Source: Saprospiraceae bacterium | GTDB taxonomy: Bacteria > Bacteroidota > Bacteroidia > Chitinophagales > Saprospiraceae | Direction: 5' to 3' | Length of the DNA: 32,305 bases | Assembly (NCBI GenBank): GCA_030645295.1 | Contig: JAUSMG010000220.1 | Location: 1-32,305, forward strand | In this document: positions 13,905 to 24,000 of the stretch, in pieces | How positions within the stretch are numbered: position 1 is the first letter of the stretch | Layout: every line of letters starts with the position of its first letter | Notes under the pieces: generated by a model | Databases searched by the model: none | What the model was told of the DNA's origin: nothing | The model's input: the letters and a program-made list of their open reading frames with translations, nothing else | Position numbers and translations under genes: made by a program

Positions 13905-16900
13905 TCAATCCCGCTCCATCTTCATCGCCTCCCGCACCAATTCCCAGCTAAAAGGCTTGATTACCGGCGTTGCAGACTGTCCGTTTTGTTGCTCCCACAC
14001 ACTTTTATCGGTCACGACCAGCGGTTTTAGTTTCGCTTTGGCCAGTGCATTATTGATGGCCGCAAGGTCTTTTTTGAAGATCCCGTCCGCCTTCTTTTCG
14101 GCTTGCCGCAGTTCTTCACCCAGCACTTTTGCACCCTCCGTGATGGACTGAGTGGGCATATTGTCAGAAAATTCGGTGTACACATAGAGTCTGCCGATAC
14201 GGGCGCGCAATTGTTGTTCGCCCGTAATGCCCTTGGACTCAATGGTTTCGGTCAGGGTTTTTCGGAACGCATCCAGATTGGCACTAAGCTGGCCAAGATC
14301 GGCTTTCAGTTTTTTGTCTTTCACCAACGTGATCCGTTGATCTGTACTGTCTTTCAGGTTGCGCACCTGTGCCTCCAGCAAGCCAAGGTCTTCCACCATG
14401 TCATAAAGACCATCTGAAATGGCGCGTTTTTTGGCGTAATCCAGCTCCGGCTGAATCGGATCAGGCACGAGTTGCAGAACGCCTTCATCTTTAAAATCGC
14501 CTGCCTTGAGCCTGACCTGATAGGTGCCCGGCATGGCCAGGCGACCAATAAATCCGGCGTAAACCCCGAATTCACCCATAACCAAAACGCCTCTCGCAGC
14601 CTTGGGCGGCGCCAACCGCATATCCCAACGCACGAAGTTGATGCCCTTGCGCTTCGTGCCCGGCATGGAGGCAAGCACTTTGAAGGATTCATCCACGATC
14701 TCCACGGTCACTTCCCCCGTATTGAGGCGGTCTTTCAGATAATATTGGATGGTCGCAGTTTCCGGGGCATTGGGTCCGGCATAAGAATCTGTATTGGGGA
14801 ACGACGAACCGTAGTGGCCGCTGCTCACTACCGCAGGTCGCGTCGGCAATAAAGCGGCATCTTTTTGCAGCACGTCCGTTGTCAGGCGGCGCAGCGGAGA
14901 AATGTCGTCAATGATAAAAATACCGCGCCCGTGTGTACCCAGCACCAGATCATTGGTTTTGGGTTGAATAACAATGTCACGAACCGCCACGTATTCGGGC
15001 ACCTTGGATTTGTAAAGCACCCAACTTTTACCACTGTCCGTGCTGATGTACAGGCCAAACTCTGTGCCCAGGAAAAGTAGTTCGCGGTTTTCCAGATCCT
15101 CCACAATGACGTGGGCATATCCCTGCAACACATTGTCCTTGTTGATATTGACCCAGGTTTTTCCGCCGTCGGAAGATTTCGCCACGTAGGTTTTCATGTC
15201 CCCGTAAGCGTGGTTGTCAAAGGTAGCGTACACCAGATTCCGGTCGAAACGGCTTGGGGTAACGCGGCTCACCCAGGTTCCGGCGGGCACATCGGGGATA
15301 TTTTTAGAAACCAGTTCCCAGTTTTTACCGCCATCGCGGGTCACCTGGATGTTGCCATCGTCGGTGCCCACATAGATCAGATTCTCGTCCAATGGCGAGG
15401 TCCCGATGCTAAAAATGGTACAGTGGTTTTCTGCGGAGGTATTGTCCACCGTAACGCCGCCGCTTTCAGCCTGCCGTTGTTTTTCCTGATCATTGGTGGT
15501 CAAATCCGGCGAAATTCGTTGCCAACTGTTGCCCCGGTCATTGGTTTTGAATAGATATTGTGCGCCGATATAGAGGGTTTGTGGATTTTTAGCACCTTTC
15601 ACCAGCGGAGTATTCCAGTTCCAGCGGTGCTTTTCTTCCCCTTTATTGGGTTGAGGTTTAATGAATTGCGACTGGTTAGTGCGCATATTGATCTTTGCTA
15701 CCTCGCCACCCTGGCTTTCGCTGAATATGATTTCCGGGTCGAGCGCATCCGGCTGTACCCAGAAACCATCGCCGCCGCCCACACTTTCCCAGTCGCGGTT
15801 TTCGATGCCGCCTCTACTTTGGGATGGGCCCCGCCAGGAACCATTGTCCTGCAATCCGCCGTACACGTTGTAAGGCGATTGTTCGTCAATTTGAACATGG
15901 TAAAACTGCGAAACCGGCAGGGTATTGAGGTGCGTCCAGGTCACACCCTGGTCTAGACTCATGTACACCCCGCCATCGGTACCGAGGTACATGTGATGGG
16001 TATTGTTCGGGTTGATCCAAAGCGCGTGGTGATCCGAGTGCACCCAGCCGCCTGCGTTGGAGGCGTCGCTGAAAGAATGGCCGCCATCTACACTGGTAGA
16101 AAAAGAAAAAGCAGGACGGTACACTCGTTTTGGATCTTTTGGATCGACCACCAAGGTGCTGAAATAGAAAGGACGTGCGGTCACATTCGAGTTCGCGCTT
16201 TGGTATTTCCAGCTCTCTCCGCCATCCGCAGAGATAAGCAGGCTTGTTTTTTCGCTTTCCACAATGGCCAGCATATTGTCGGGCGAACTGGGTGCCAGCG
16301 CAAGAGCGATTCGACCAAACTCGCCTGAGGGCAATCCGTTCGTGAGTTTGCGCCAGTTTTTGCCGCCATCGGTGCTTTTGTACAAAGCGCTTCCGGGGCC
16401 ACCTGAAACGAAGGAATACGGCGTGCGGCGGAATTGCCACATGGAAGCCAGCAGCACATCAGGGTTTCGCGGATCCATGATGATGTCGGCACAACCCGTT
16501 TTTTCGTCGGTGTAGAGGATTTTTTCCCAGGTTTTGCCGCCGTCGGTGCTTTTGTAGAGGCCGCGATCGGGGCTGTCGCTCCACAGTTTCCCCGGCACCG
16601 CTACATAAAGCGTGTTGGCATCGGTAGGGTGGAGGATGATCTTGGAAATGTGTTCTGAGTTTTCAAGTCCCACGCGGATCCAGTTGCGGCCCGCATCGGT
16701 GGTTTTGTAGAGGCCGAGGCCTACGGCAACGCTGTTGCGCATGTTGCTCTCGCCGGTTCCGACCCAGATGGTCTCCGGCTTTTTTTGGTCAATGGCAAGA
16801 CAGCCGATGCTCTGCGGGTATTTTTCAAAGATCGGCTCGAAGCTGAATCCGGCGGTGGTGGATTTCCAAACGCCGCCGCCAGCCGTGCCAACGTAAATTG

Positions 16901-17072
16901 TTTTGGGACTGCTATCGACGCCTTCAATGGCGGTGATCCGGCCGCCCATTACTGCGGGACCAATGCTCCGCGCTTCTATTGCGCCAAAGGTGGAGGAGCT
17001 GAGTTTGGTTTGGGCATTTACGCCTGACACCAAAAAAAGAAATAAGGAGGATAATAGAAGTTGTTGTTTCAT
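13905..17072 (-). CDS. secreted VPS10/BNR-repeat beta-propeller protein
   Basis: The 1055-aa protein has a signal peptide (MKQQLLLSSLFLFLVSGVNAQ). A large propeller follows (about 25-740) built from sortilin/BNR-type repeats. Many Asp-box motifs are visible: STDGGKTW (twice), STDGGKNW, SADGGESW, SVDGGHSF, SLDQGVTW, TRDGGKNW, SSDGGKTW, STDSGKSW. The N-terminal block SIGPAVMGGRI...GVWKSTTAG is typical of the VPS10-like photosystem II stability/WD40-BNR group of Bacteroidota. After the propeller a beta domain (about 780-890) and a helical region (about 905-1010, EAQVRNLKDSTDQRITLVKDKK) complete the chain. No sorting domain or lipobox is visible. A role in glycan or protein binding is usual for such propellers, but the ligand cannot be inferred. 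It ends 11 bp from the convergent plus-strand gene. Confidence 0.88.
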   Translation of the reverse strand: MKQQLLLSSLFLFLVSGVNAQTKLSSSTFGAIEARSIGPAVMGGRITAIEGVDSSPKTIYVGTAGGGVWKSTTAGFSFEPIFEKYPQSIGCLAIDQKKPETIWVGTGESNMRNSVAVGLGLYKTTDAGRNWIRVGLENSEHISKIILHPTDANTLYVAVPGKLWSDSPDRGLYKSTDGGKTWEKILYTDEKTGCADIIMDPRNPDVLLASMWQFRRTPYSFVSGGPGSALYKSTDGGKNWRKLTNGLPSGEFGRIALALAPSSPDNMLAIVESEKTSLLISADGGESWKYQSANSNVTARPFYFSTLVVDPKDPKRVYRPAFSFSTSVDGGHSFSDASNAGGWVHSDHHALWINPNNTHHMYLGTDGGVYMSLDQGVTWTHLNTLPVSQFYHVQIDEQSPYNVYGGLQDNGSWRGPSQSRGGIENRDWESVGGGDGFWVQPDALDPEIIFSESQGGEVAKINMRTNQSQFIKPQPNKGEEKHRWNWNTPLVKGAKNPQTLYIGAQYLFKTNDRGNSWQRISPDLTTNDQEKQRQAESGGVTVDNTSAENHCTIFSIGTSPLDENLIYVGTDDGNIQVTRDGGKNWELVSKNIPDVPAGTWVSRVTPSRFDRNLVYATFDNHAYGDMKTYVAKSSDGGKTWVNINKDNVLQGYAHVIVEDLENRELLFLGTEFGLYISTDSGKSWVLYKSKVPEYVAVRDIVIQPKTNDLVLGTHGRGIFIIDDISPLRRLTTDVLQKDAALLPTRPAVVSSGHYGSSFPNTDSYAGPNAPETATIQYYLKDRLNTGEVTVEIVDESFKVLASMPGTKRKGINFVRWDMRLAPPKAARGVLVMGEFGVYAGFIGRLAMPGTYQVRLKAGDFKDEGVLQLVPDPIQPELDYAKKRAISDGLYDMVEDLGLLEAQVRNLKDSTDQRITLVKDKKLKADLGQLSANLDAFRKTLTETIESKGITGEQQLRARIGRLYVYTEFSDNMPTQSITEGAKVLGEELRQAEKKADGIFKKDLAAINNALAKAKLKPLVVTDKSVWEQQNGQSATPVIKPFSWELVREAMKMERD

Positions 17073-17092
17073 TTTCTATGACTCAATTTGAC

Positions 17093-17141
17093 ATTAAAAA
17101 ACCGCAGCAGCACAAAATCTTGTTCTGCGCCGCTGCGGTTT
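17093..17141 (-). terminator. intrinsic terminator after the LolA-like gene
   Basis: On the minus strand AAACCGCAGCGGCGCAG...GCTGCTGCGGTTT forms a strong GC-rich hairpin (arms 17099-17108 and 17132-17141) followed directly by a T-run. It lies 29 bp past the stop of the LolA-like gene and just upstream of the propeller gene, so it separates the two transcription units. Confidence 0.8.
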
Positions 17142-17169
17142 GTATTATTTGAAAGAAAGGAAAGACCAA

Positions 17170-17895
17170 TTACTTGGTAGGCATATCAAATAATTTTACA
17201 TCCACCAAGGGATTGATACTCATGGAAGTAATGGTGACCGTGGAACCGCCCATCATTGGGTCTGCCTGCTGGATGGTGAAAGGAAACACCAAACCGTCCT
17301 GGGTTTTGAAATTGGAATAGAGCGTAGCCGTTTCTGACGCTTTGCCATCTACTTCCTCTACGCGGATGTTCTTGATTTCGTAGTAAGTAGCCGGGTCCAG
17401 GAAGGAATACTCGGAACGACTTCCCCCTTTGTTGATCTTCAGCTTGATGGCCTCTATGCCATCTACATCTTCTGTGCCGACATACTCAACGGTGTAACCT
17501 TTTGCCTTGTAACCAACCAGGGTGCCGTCAACATCTGTCATGTCTTTCATGGCCTTTACCTGGTCGCCAGTAAGCGGCTCAGGGTCCATTTGATTCATGA
17601 ACGGATTGGTAGCCCAGCCGGCGTCGCCATTGATCACTGTGGTTTGGGTCATGCCCATCACGGATACGTCCATGCGAAGGGATCTATCGCGAATGGCGAG
17701 CATGGTCATGCCGATGGTCATGCCTGGAGCGCCGTCAGCGGCAATTTTGGCTTCTGATTTTACGGATTCAACACCCGCCCATTTGCTGCCACCGATGGCT
17801 GCAATGTGTTTTGCCACGATTTCTTCGGCATTTTGTGCTGTTGCGAAACCGGAGACGAAAAATAGAAATGCTGCAAAAGAGAGCGTTTTTTTCAT
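17170..17895 (-). CDS. LolA-like outer-membrane lipoprotein-sorting family protein, exported
   Basis: The track's start at 17985 precedes a much better start at 17895 (MKKTLSFAAFLFFVSGFATAQ, a signal peptide), giving 241 aa. The mature protein starts NAEEIVAKHIAAIGGSKWAGVESVKSEAKI, the usual helix-plus-strand start of the LolA-like fold. A long run of beta strands follows: MTIGMTMLAIRDRSLRMDVSV, TQTTVINGDAGWATNP, YTVEYVGTEDVDGIEAIKLKI, SEYSFLDPATYYEIKNIRVEE, LVFPFTIQQADP. This matches the Bacteroidota group annotated as outer-membrane lipoprotein-sorting protein. These are single-domain periplasmic proteins, often not true LolA, with unknown ligands. A clear terminator lies downstream, so this is probably monocistronic. 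Confidence 0.75.
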   Translation of the reverse strand: MKKTLSFAAFLFFVSGFATAQNAEEIVAKHIAAIGGSKWAGVESVKSEAKIAADGAPGMTIGMTMLAIRDRSLRMDVSVMGMTQTTVINGDAGWATNPFMNQMDPEPLTGDQVKAMKDMTDVDGTLVGYKAKGYTVEYVGTEDVDGIEAIKLKINKGGSRSEYSFLDPATYYEIKNIRVEEVDGKASETATLYSNFKTQDGLVFPFTIQQADPMMGGSTVTITSMSINPLVDVKLFDMPTK

Positions 17896-18074
17896 TGTTG
17901 TAATTAATTGATTTGGAAATATACTTGCCAGAAGTGGCATGTTTTCTGTGACAAAGGAACGAAATAGGTGTTCAAAATTGGTCAAAAATTAGATAAGCGG
18001 GCTGATCAGTAGGATAAAAGTAATCTGGTTGCTCACCCCGCGATAATCGCTTTTCTTCATTTCCGAACAAATGA

Positions 18075-18815
18075 TCAATTACAATCGGCCGATTGCTGAA
18101 TGTCTTTAAGATTCGCCATAGCCAAGCGCACCAACTTTTGTGCCGCTTCCCAATTGGGCGCTGCAAGTGCCTGCTGACAATTCAAAACAGCCTCTTCGGC
18201 GGATTGCAATGGTATTTGACAGTCTGACATCGAACCAGCCAAATGTTCTACATCGTGGAGCAATCGAATGGCGTGATCCAATTTTTGAGACAACAGTTGC
18301 ATGCTGGCACTGGCCAGGCCGTCGGAAAGGTCTAGTTCGGCAAGGAGTGCATCGTAGCGCAAGATGTCGCTGGGGCTGAATTCATTCTCCGTATTGGCCA
18401 AATGAGCGTTTTCGGCTTGACAAGCCCGTGCCGCCTGGCCCATTTTCGTCGCTTGTTGTCTGGCTTCCACCGTACGTTGGAGCACGGAATTGAGGTCCTT
18501 ACCCAGGCGATAATTGATCACATCGGTGTGTTTCCGGCCTGACTCGGCGGCGGACCTTGCCGGAATACAGTACAGGTCCGCCGAGGCTACGGCATCGAAT
18601 GCCTGATATGCATTGGTGAGCCGGATCACAATATAGTAAGGCTCGACTTCGCGCATGGCATCTTTAAGCAGGCTTTCTACCCGGATTGCCTGGGCCTCTG
18701 CCCACTGCAAGGTAGTTCGCGAATCCAACTTTTGTGGTTGTGCGATCAAATAGGCTGGCCAGATAGAAATTACCCCCAATAGCGCAAATAGTAGAAAAAA
18801 GGCCCGAATGTTCAT
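18075..18815 (-). CDS. exported helical protein, hypothetical
   Basis: The 246-aa protein has a signal peptide or N-terminal membrane anchor (MNIRAFFLLFALLGVISIWPAYLIAQ). The rest is almost all helical: EAQAIRVESLLKDAMREVE, NSVLQRTVEARQQATKMGQAARACQAENAHL, QLLSQKLDHAIRLLHDVEHLAGS, AEEAVLNCQQALAAPNWEAAQKLVRLAMANLKDIQQS. Four cysteines are spaced along the mature chain. I do not recognise a family. It is divergent from the polyprenyl synthetase gene, with a 123-bp gap between the starts. The TTG-started extension of that gene in the track overlaps this gap. Confidence 0.7.
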   Translation of the reverse strand: MNIRAFFLLFALLGVISIWPAYLIAQPQKLDSRTTLQWAEAQAIRVESLLKDAMREVEPYYIVIRLTNAYQAFDAVASADLYCIPARSAAESGRKHTDVINYRLGKDLNSVLQRTVEARQQATKMGQAARACQAENAHLANTENEFSPSDILRYDALLAELDLSDGLASASMQLLSQKLDHAIRLLHDVEHLAGSMSDCQIPLQSAEEAVLNCQQALAAPNWEAAQKLVRLAMANLKDIQQSADCN

Positions 18816-18938
18816 TTGATAACTTGTTTATTTTTGAACTTATACCCGGATATAAACTTGGGTGTCAAAAAGTTGTTCTCTAAAGCAAAACTTTTTCTGC
18901 CACGCCCCCCACAGAGTTTCTTAGGTTTGCCCCACGCC

Positions 18939-19910
18939 ATGTCCCTAGATACGATCAAACTGCCAATCGCTGCCGAGCTCGACACCTTTGAGCTGCGCTT
19001 CCGTGCTGCCATGAAGAGCAATGTCCCACTTCTGGACAAAATCACCTGGTACATTGTTCAGCGTAAGGGCAAACAAGTGCGCCCCATGCTCGTGTTGCTC
19101 AGCGCGCGGCTCTTTGGGCCAATTAATGAGCCAACTTACACTGCAGCCTCCATGGTGGAACTTCTGCATACCGCAACCCTTGTACACGACGATGTGGTGG
19201 ACGACGCCAACGAGCGCCGGGGCTTTTTCTCCATCAACGCACTTTGGAAAAACAAAATTGCTGTACTGGTGGGTGATTTCCTTTTATCACAGGGCCTGTT
19301 GTTGTCCGTTAAAAGTCAGCAGTTTGTGATGTTGGAATTGGTGAGCCGTGCCGTGAAGGAAATGGCCGAAGGCGAACTCATGCAGATGGAAAAAGCCCGT
19401 CGTTTGGACATCAAAGAGGAGGTTTACTTCGAAATTATCCGGCAAAAGACGGCATCGCTCATTGCAGCGGCATGTTGCGCAGGGGCCGTGAGCACTGCTC
19501 CGGGCGACGACGAGATCCGCCAGCGTATGTGGCTTTTCGGTGAAAAAACCGGCATGGCTTTCCAGATCCGCGATGACCTCTTTGACTTTGGCGACGACGA
19601 TGTGGGCAAACCGCTCGGCATCGATATCAAAGAAAAAAAGATGACCCTGCCGCTTATTTATGCCCTTAACCACGCCGAACGCAGCGAACGCCGTCGGATC
19701 ATCAACATCGTAAAAAATGAAAGCCACAAATCAGAAAAAGTGGACGAGGTGATCCAGTTCGTGCGCCAAAGCGGCGGATTGGATTATGCCCGTGAGGCGA
19801 TGTACAAGTATCGACAGGAGGCTTTTGATCTGTTGGATGCTGCGCCTGAAAGTCCTGCGCGACAGTCGTTGCGGGATTTGTTGGTGTTTGTGACGGAGAG
19901 GAGGCGATAA
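18939..19910 (+). CDS. trans-polyprenyl (octaprenyl/heptaprenyl-type) diphosphate synthase
   Basis: The enzyme condenses isopentenyl diphosphate onto an allylic primer to make the long polyprenyl tail, most likely for menaquinone. The track starts at a TTG (18816), adding 41 residues with no family match. The ATG at 18939 (MSLDTIKLPIAAELDTFELRF) gives 323 aa, the normal length. The diagnostic motifs are present: GKQVRPMLVLLSARLFG, the first Asp-rich motif HDDVVDDANERRG, the NKIAVLVGDFLL block, EMAEGELMQ, KTASLIAAAC, and the second Asp-rich motif FQIRDDLFDFGDD followed by GKPLGIDIKEKKMTLPLIYAL. Small or bulky residues ahead of the first Asp motif set chain length, but I cannot give an exact number of units. 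The gene's stop immediately precedes direct repeat B copy 1. Confidence 0.94.
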   Translation: MSLDTIKLPIAAELDTFELRFRAAMKSNVPLLDKITWYIVQRKGKQVRPMLVLLSARLFGPINEPTYTAASMVELLHTATLVHDDVVDDANERRGFFSINALWKNKIAVLVGDFLLSQGLLLSVKSQQFVMLELVSRAVKEMAEGELMQMEKARRLDIKEEVYFEIIRQKTASLIAAACCAGAVSTAPGDDEIRQRMWLFGEKTGMAFQIRDDLFDFGDDDVGKPLGIDIKEKKMTLPLIYALNHAERSERRRIINIVKNESHKSEKVDEVIQFVRQSGGLDYAREAMYKYRQEAFDLLDAAPESPARQSLRDLLVFVTERRR

Positions 19911-19965
19911 TATAGCCACCGCAAAGTGGTCATGAAAAAAATCTTTCCAAAGATAGCTTATTGCC
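19911..19965. repeat. direct repeat B, copy 1
   Basis: A 55-bp sequence (TATAGCCACC...AAAGTGGTCATG...CTTATTGCC) matches 30308-30362 at 52 of 55 positions in the same orientation. It begins one base after the polyprenyl synthetase stop and ends 6 bp before the stop of the PorP/SprF-like gene. On the minus strand it contains ATCTTTGGAAAGAT followed by a T-run, so it might also serve as a weak terminator for the operon. Confidence 0.8.
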
Positions 19966-19971
19966 GGAGGC

Positions 19972-21012
19972 TTAATACCCTGAGCAAACAATACAGCGGT
20001 CGGATTTTCCGAAGCTGGTCTGGAATATGATTTCCAGGCCTCCTGCAAAACGCGATCGCGTGCGTGCAATATCGACATCGTAGGAAATGATGGTAGAGAA
20101 CCGGTCGTTCCCCAGTTGTATGGCAGGAACAATGGTATTTACAGAGAACGCTGAACCTGGCAAACTGCCTCCCCGAAGATAGGCGCCTGCGGTCATCTTC
20201 ATGCCCATTTGTCCGGAAAAACCAGTTTGGTAAAATAAACCTGCCATCGTTTGCCATTGTTTGCTGTTGGATCCGGATCCGGATTGTCTGCGGTACAATA
20301 CCCGTCCATGCAGGTTCTGTCCGAATGCTTTGGTTTTCCAAAAGGTACAGGTGCCATACAGTACCATTCCAACCCCAAGCCTGTTTTCATCTCCTTGCAG
20401 CGAGTAAATGGGTTTGTTTAAATGGCGCCAGGACATTCCAGCCGACCACCCCTGCTTATTGTTATACAAAACAAATCCTGCCGACAAATCCGGCTGGAGG
20501 ATATTGTCGCGAAGAAAATTTTCCCCATTACTGTTAGTCGGGTCATAAGCGCCGTTCTGAAATTGTTCGTCAAATTTCAGCTTTTCCGGATGGATACCCA
20601 TGGCCAGTCCACCCAAACTGCCACCCACTGCGGCAAAGGTCTCCTCGCCCAGATGCTGATGGTAGGCTGCGGTCAACATTCCGTTGCTGTTGTAAAAGTA
20701 CCCAAGCGGACTGAAGTCGTGCTGCAGCCCGATTCCGACGGCGTAAAAGTTCTTTTTGCTGTTCTGCAAGCAGAATCGCATATCCGCCAATACAGCGGCG
20801 CCTTGATAGGATTGCTGATTGATGAGGTTATCCCATTGCCCCCGGTACAATGAAGCAATCCTTATACGGTGTACCGATCCGCTACCTGTGGCTCCGGGAT
20901 TGAGCAATTGAGGCAACTGTATGCTGTTGGCAAAATGATAGTCCTGTCCCCAAACGGCCAATGGGGCAGTTGCCAGGAGTATTAAGAGTAGAAAAGTGCG
21001 CATGTTGTTCAT
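19972..21012 (-). CDS. PorP/SprF-family type IX secretion outer-membrane protein
   Basis: The 346-aa protein has a signal peptide (MRTFLLLILLATAPLAVWGQD) and the family opening QDYHFANSIQLPQLLNPGATGSGS...RIASLYRGQWDNL. In PorP/SprF proteins this is the conserved region where the barrel begins. The chain then alternates short beta strands typical of an outer-membrane barrel (NFYAVGIGLQHDFSPLGYFYNSNGMLTAAYHQHLGEETFAAVGGSLGGLAMG; TMAGLFYQTGFSGQMGMKMTAGAYLRGGS). SprF is needed for surface delivery of the adhesin SprB and is usually encoded beside its cargo. The ATGA overlap with the upstream PKD protein gene supports the same pairing here. The C-terminus CIVCSGY carries a Cys pair, which is slightly unusual. 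Family assignment is confident; the cargo relationship is inferred from gene order. Confidence 0.9.
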   Translation of the reverse strand: MNNMRTFLLLILLATAPLAVWGQDYHFANSIQLPQLLNPGATGSGSVHRIRIASLYRGQWDNLINQQSYQGAAVLADMRFCLQNSKKNFYAVGIGLQHDFSPLGYFYNSNGMLTAAYHQHLGEETFAAVGGSLGGLAMGIHPEKLKFDEQFQNGAYDPTNSNGENFLRDNILQPDLSAGFVLYNNKQGWSAGMSWRHLNKPIYSLQGDENRLGVGMVLYGTCTFWKTKAFGQNLHGRVLYRRQSGSGSNSKQWQTMAGLFYQTGFSGQMGMKMTAGAYLRGGSLPGSAFSVNTIVPAIQLGNDRFSTIISYDVDIARTRSRFAGGLEIIFQTSFGKSDRCIVCSGY

Positions 21013-24000
21013 CTTATTAATTGTACAGTGCCCGTAAAGGCTCTGACCACGCCATCAGGGAAGGTAACAGAAACGGTTGCCCGATAGGAACCCGCCTCGG
21101 CTTTATCCCCTCTGAACTGCCCGTCCCAACCGAAGCGGCGGTCTTCCGGGGTTGCCTGATCTTTACCGTCCACCTGGTCAATGTCAAATACGGTTTCATT
21201 GTATTTGTCGAATATCCGGAAATAGTTGATCCGCAATGCTTCCGGGAAATTGCTTCTGAGGTAAAATACATCATTGACGCCGTCATCATTGGGAGTGAAG
21301 GCATTCGGAATGAACAGGGTGGCATCGTAGTCAATACTGAGGTCAATTCTGACAGTGTCAGTTTTGGTGCAACCGTTATTATCAGTGGCCGTAACGGTGT
21401 AAATAACGGGCTGGATTGGCCTTGAGACCGGATTGGCAATGGAGGAGTCGCTCAGCCAGATGGCTGGTTCCCAAAGAAAGTCGACATCGGTTTTATTTAC
21501 TTTGGCGGAAAGGGGGGCGAGTTCACCCATTACGAGCGAAAAATAATCTTCCTCGACACCAAGTTGCAGCTCGTTTATCGGCAGCACCTGGATCATAGTA
21601 TCCTGAACGCATCCCTCGTTACTTTCAGCGCTAATGGTATAGGATCCGGGGAGTAAGCCACGGTGTTCTGACCCGGTAGCGTTGTAGTTGGGGCCGTTCA
21701 CCATCAGGAAATTTTGAGGAGCTGTAAGGGCCACCAGATCTGTACCCAAGGCGGCAGTACAGTTCAATATAGTATTTACCTTCAGATCTGGTACGTGCAG
21801 AATTTCGAAGTTGATATGTGCTGTATCAGGGCATATTCCATCATTTAAGGTATAAAAGGTAGCAGAATAGCTGCCTGGTTGGTCAAAGGTTCTTTCAAAG
21901 GTGAAGTCATCGGAGGAATAACCGTCACTTATTGTCCACTTTACTGTGGTAGCTCCTGTTGCCTGGCTCAGGAAGAGAGCAGTTGCGGGCGCGCAAGCCT
22001 GTGGCAGGTTAAAGGCGAACTGAGCTTCAGGAATGGTTCGGACCATCACCGCAACCGTATCGGCGGCCAGGCATCCTTCTGGAGAAGTCACGATAAGGAT
22101 GGCAGAATAGTTTCCCTGAGCGGAGTATGCATAAGTTTGAAAGCATCCTTCAGCAGAAGTTCCATCGCCAAATTGCCAGGAGCAGAAAGCTTGCGGATGG
22201 TTGCTGGAGCCTTGAAAATGAATGCTGGAGAAGGTGCATACCGAATCGGGCGTGGTAGCCTGCGCCGTTGGCCATTCATGTATGATCAGGCTTCCCGATG
22301 TGGTGCTTTCACAACCGCGCTGTGTTATTGCCCGCGCAAAGGGCGTATAGGCGCCGGGAATGGTATAGCGGTGGGCTATGTTTCTTTGCCAGGTAGAGTC
22401 GCCATCACCAAACCACAACTGAATGCCGGGCGCAACCGAATTCACCCAAAAATTGACGGGTTCTCCCGGACAATTCTGTTCGTCGTGAATAAGCTCAATA
22501 TCCGGGAGCGGATAAACCGTAATCGGAAGTTTTACGCTGTCATAGCCACAGCCATAGGCAAAAAGGGTAATAAAGTATTGTCCGGGTTCGGGGAAATGGA
22601 CCAATATTGTATCCCCCGAATAATGTTCACCGGTGGATACTTCCCATGCAATTTCGGCGCCCGGGGAGGCAAAATTGACCATCTGTGCCAGAACCCCTTC
22701 ACACAAACGTGTGGTATCCGGCAGTCCTGCCAGGGCGGTTACATCGGGCGGGTGCACAATTAGCTGTTGAAATGCAGTGTCGGAGCCGCAAAGGTTGGAT
22801 GACACAAGCATGATTCCAACAGTTTCGGGATAATCACCCGTAAACAATTGAAATTGGGTTGGCTGATCGAAAGAGCCCGTATACTGATGCCCATTGGAAA
22901 CATAGTAGGTATGCTGAAGTGGATTGCCGTAACTACCCAGAGAAAGTGTTGCAATACTTCCTGAGCAGGGCTCGTTAAAATCCACCTCAAAAACAGCCCT
23001 CGGTCTTGGCGCTACTTTTATAGTCTGCTCGTATTCGGCCGCTCCACAGCCATTAACCATCCTTACCCGCACCTGGTAAGCGGTATCAGTGACTCCATCG
23101 TAATAGGTAACAGGAGGAGGATTATACCCGTAATATGTTTGCCCGTTTCCAAGATCCCATACATATTGGCGACCATCATTGGGGCTCTGGTTGTTAAAGT
23201 AAACGGTTAACGGCGCACAACCGGAATCCGGAAACACCTCAAACCGGATGGTTCCCGGTATTTGTGCCGATGGTACTTCCACCCGGGCGCTATCAGTTAT
23301 GGTACAAAGGGGTTCACCCGTTAGCGGATTAACGGTAAAGGCGGTATATTGAACCGGATATACACCCGGTGCAGTGAACTCATGATTGAGTAGCCCAAAC
23401 CCTGAGGTTCCATCGCCCCAATTAACCAGGTATACCACACCAGAGGTGGCATTTGGGATCACTCGTACGGTTTCCCCGCTGCAAACGGTATCTTTGTCCA
23501 GTTCAAAACCGGCATTGGGAGGCCCGTAAACCGTGAGGGTACGGGTATCATGATTGCAGGCATCCGGCAAGGTGGGGTTGGTATAGGTGAATTGGTATGG
23601 GGTATCAATAGTGAGTTGGGTTACATCCACCACATCACCGTTGATAGCAAAACCACTGAAGAAGCCTCCCGGCGAGGTATTGGTCAATTGTATGGTTTGT
23701 TCGGTATCACAAACCGCCAGGTCTTCTCCCGCTTCCACGGCATTTCCCGGCGCAACATTCACGGTGATGGAGTCTATACGCCGACAAAGGTCGAACCCGC
23801 GAACGAAAACCAGCAGATAGGATCCAGGCATCACAGGATCAAAGTAATAGCCGTTGGAATTCTTGAAAATATGCTCGCCCTCCCAAAAGCCGAGAAGGGT
23901 GTCGCTTGCCTCCAGGTAAATGCGGTCTGTTCCCGAACACAAGAAGGTATCCCTGGTAAAGATCTCAACATCTTCAGGAGCGATCAACTCCGAAACAACG

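Noticed and set aside
14472-16440. Plus- and minus-strand ORFs of 104-184 aa inside the propeller gene
   Set aside because: Alternative-frame shadows of a long gene with clear Asp-box repeats.
18922-18929. TAGGTTTG as a promoter -7 element for the polyprenyl synthetase
   Set aside because: It lies only about 9 bp before the ATG, leaving almost no leader; likely chance.
18816-18938. TTG-started N-terminal extension of the polyprenyl synthetase
   Set aside because: The 41 extra residues have no family match and overlap the divergent promoter region; the ATG at 18939 gives the normal protein.
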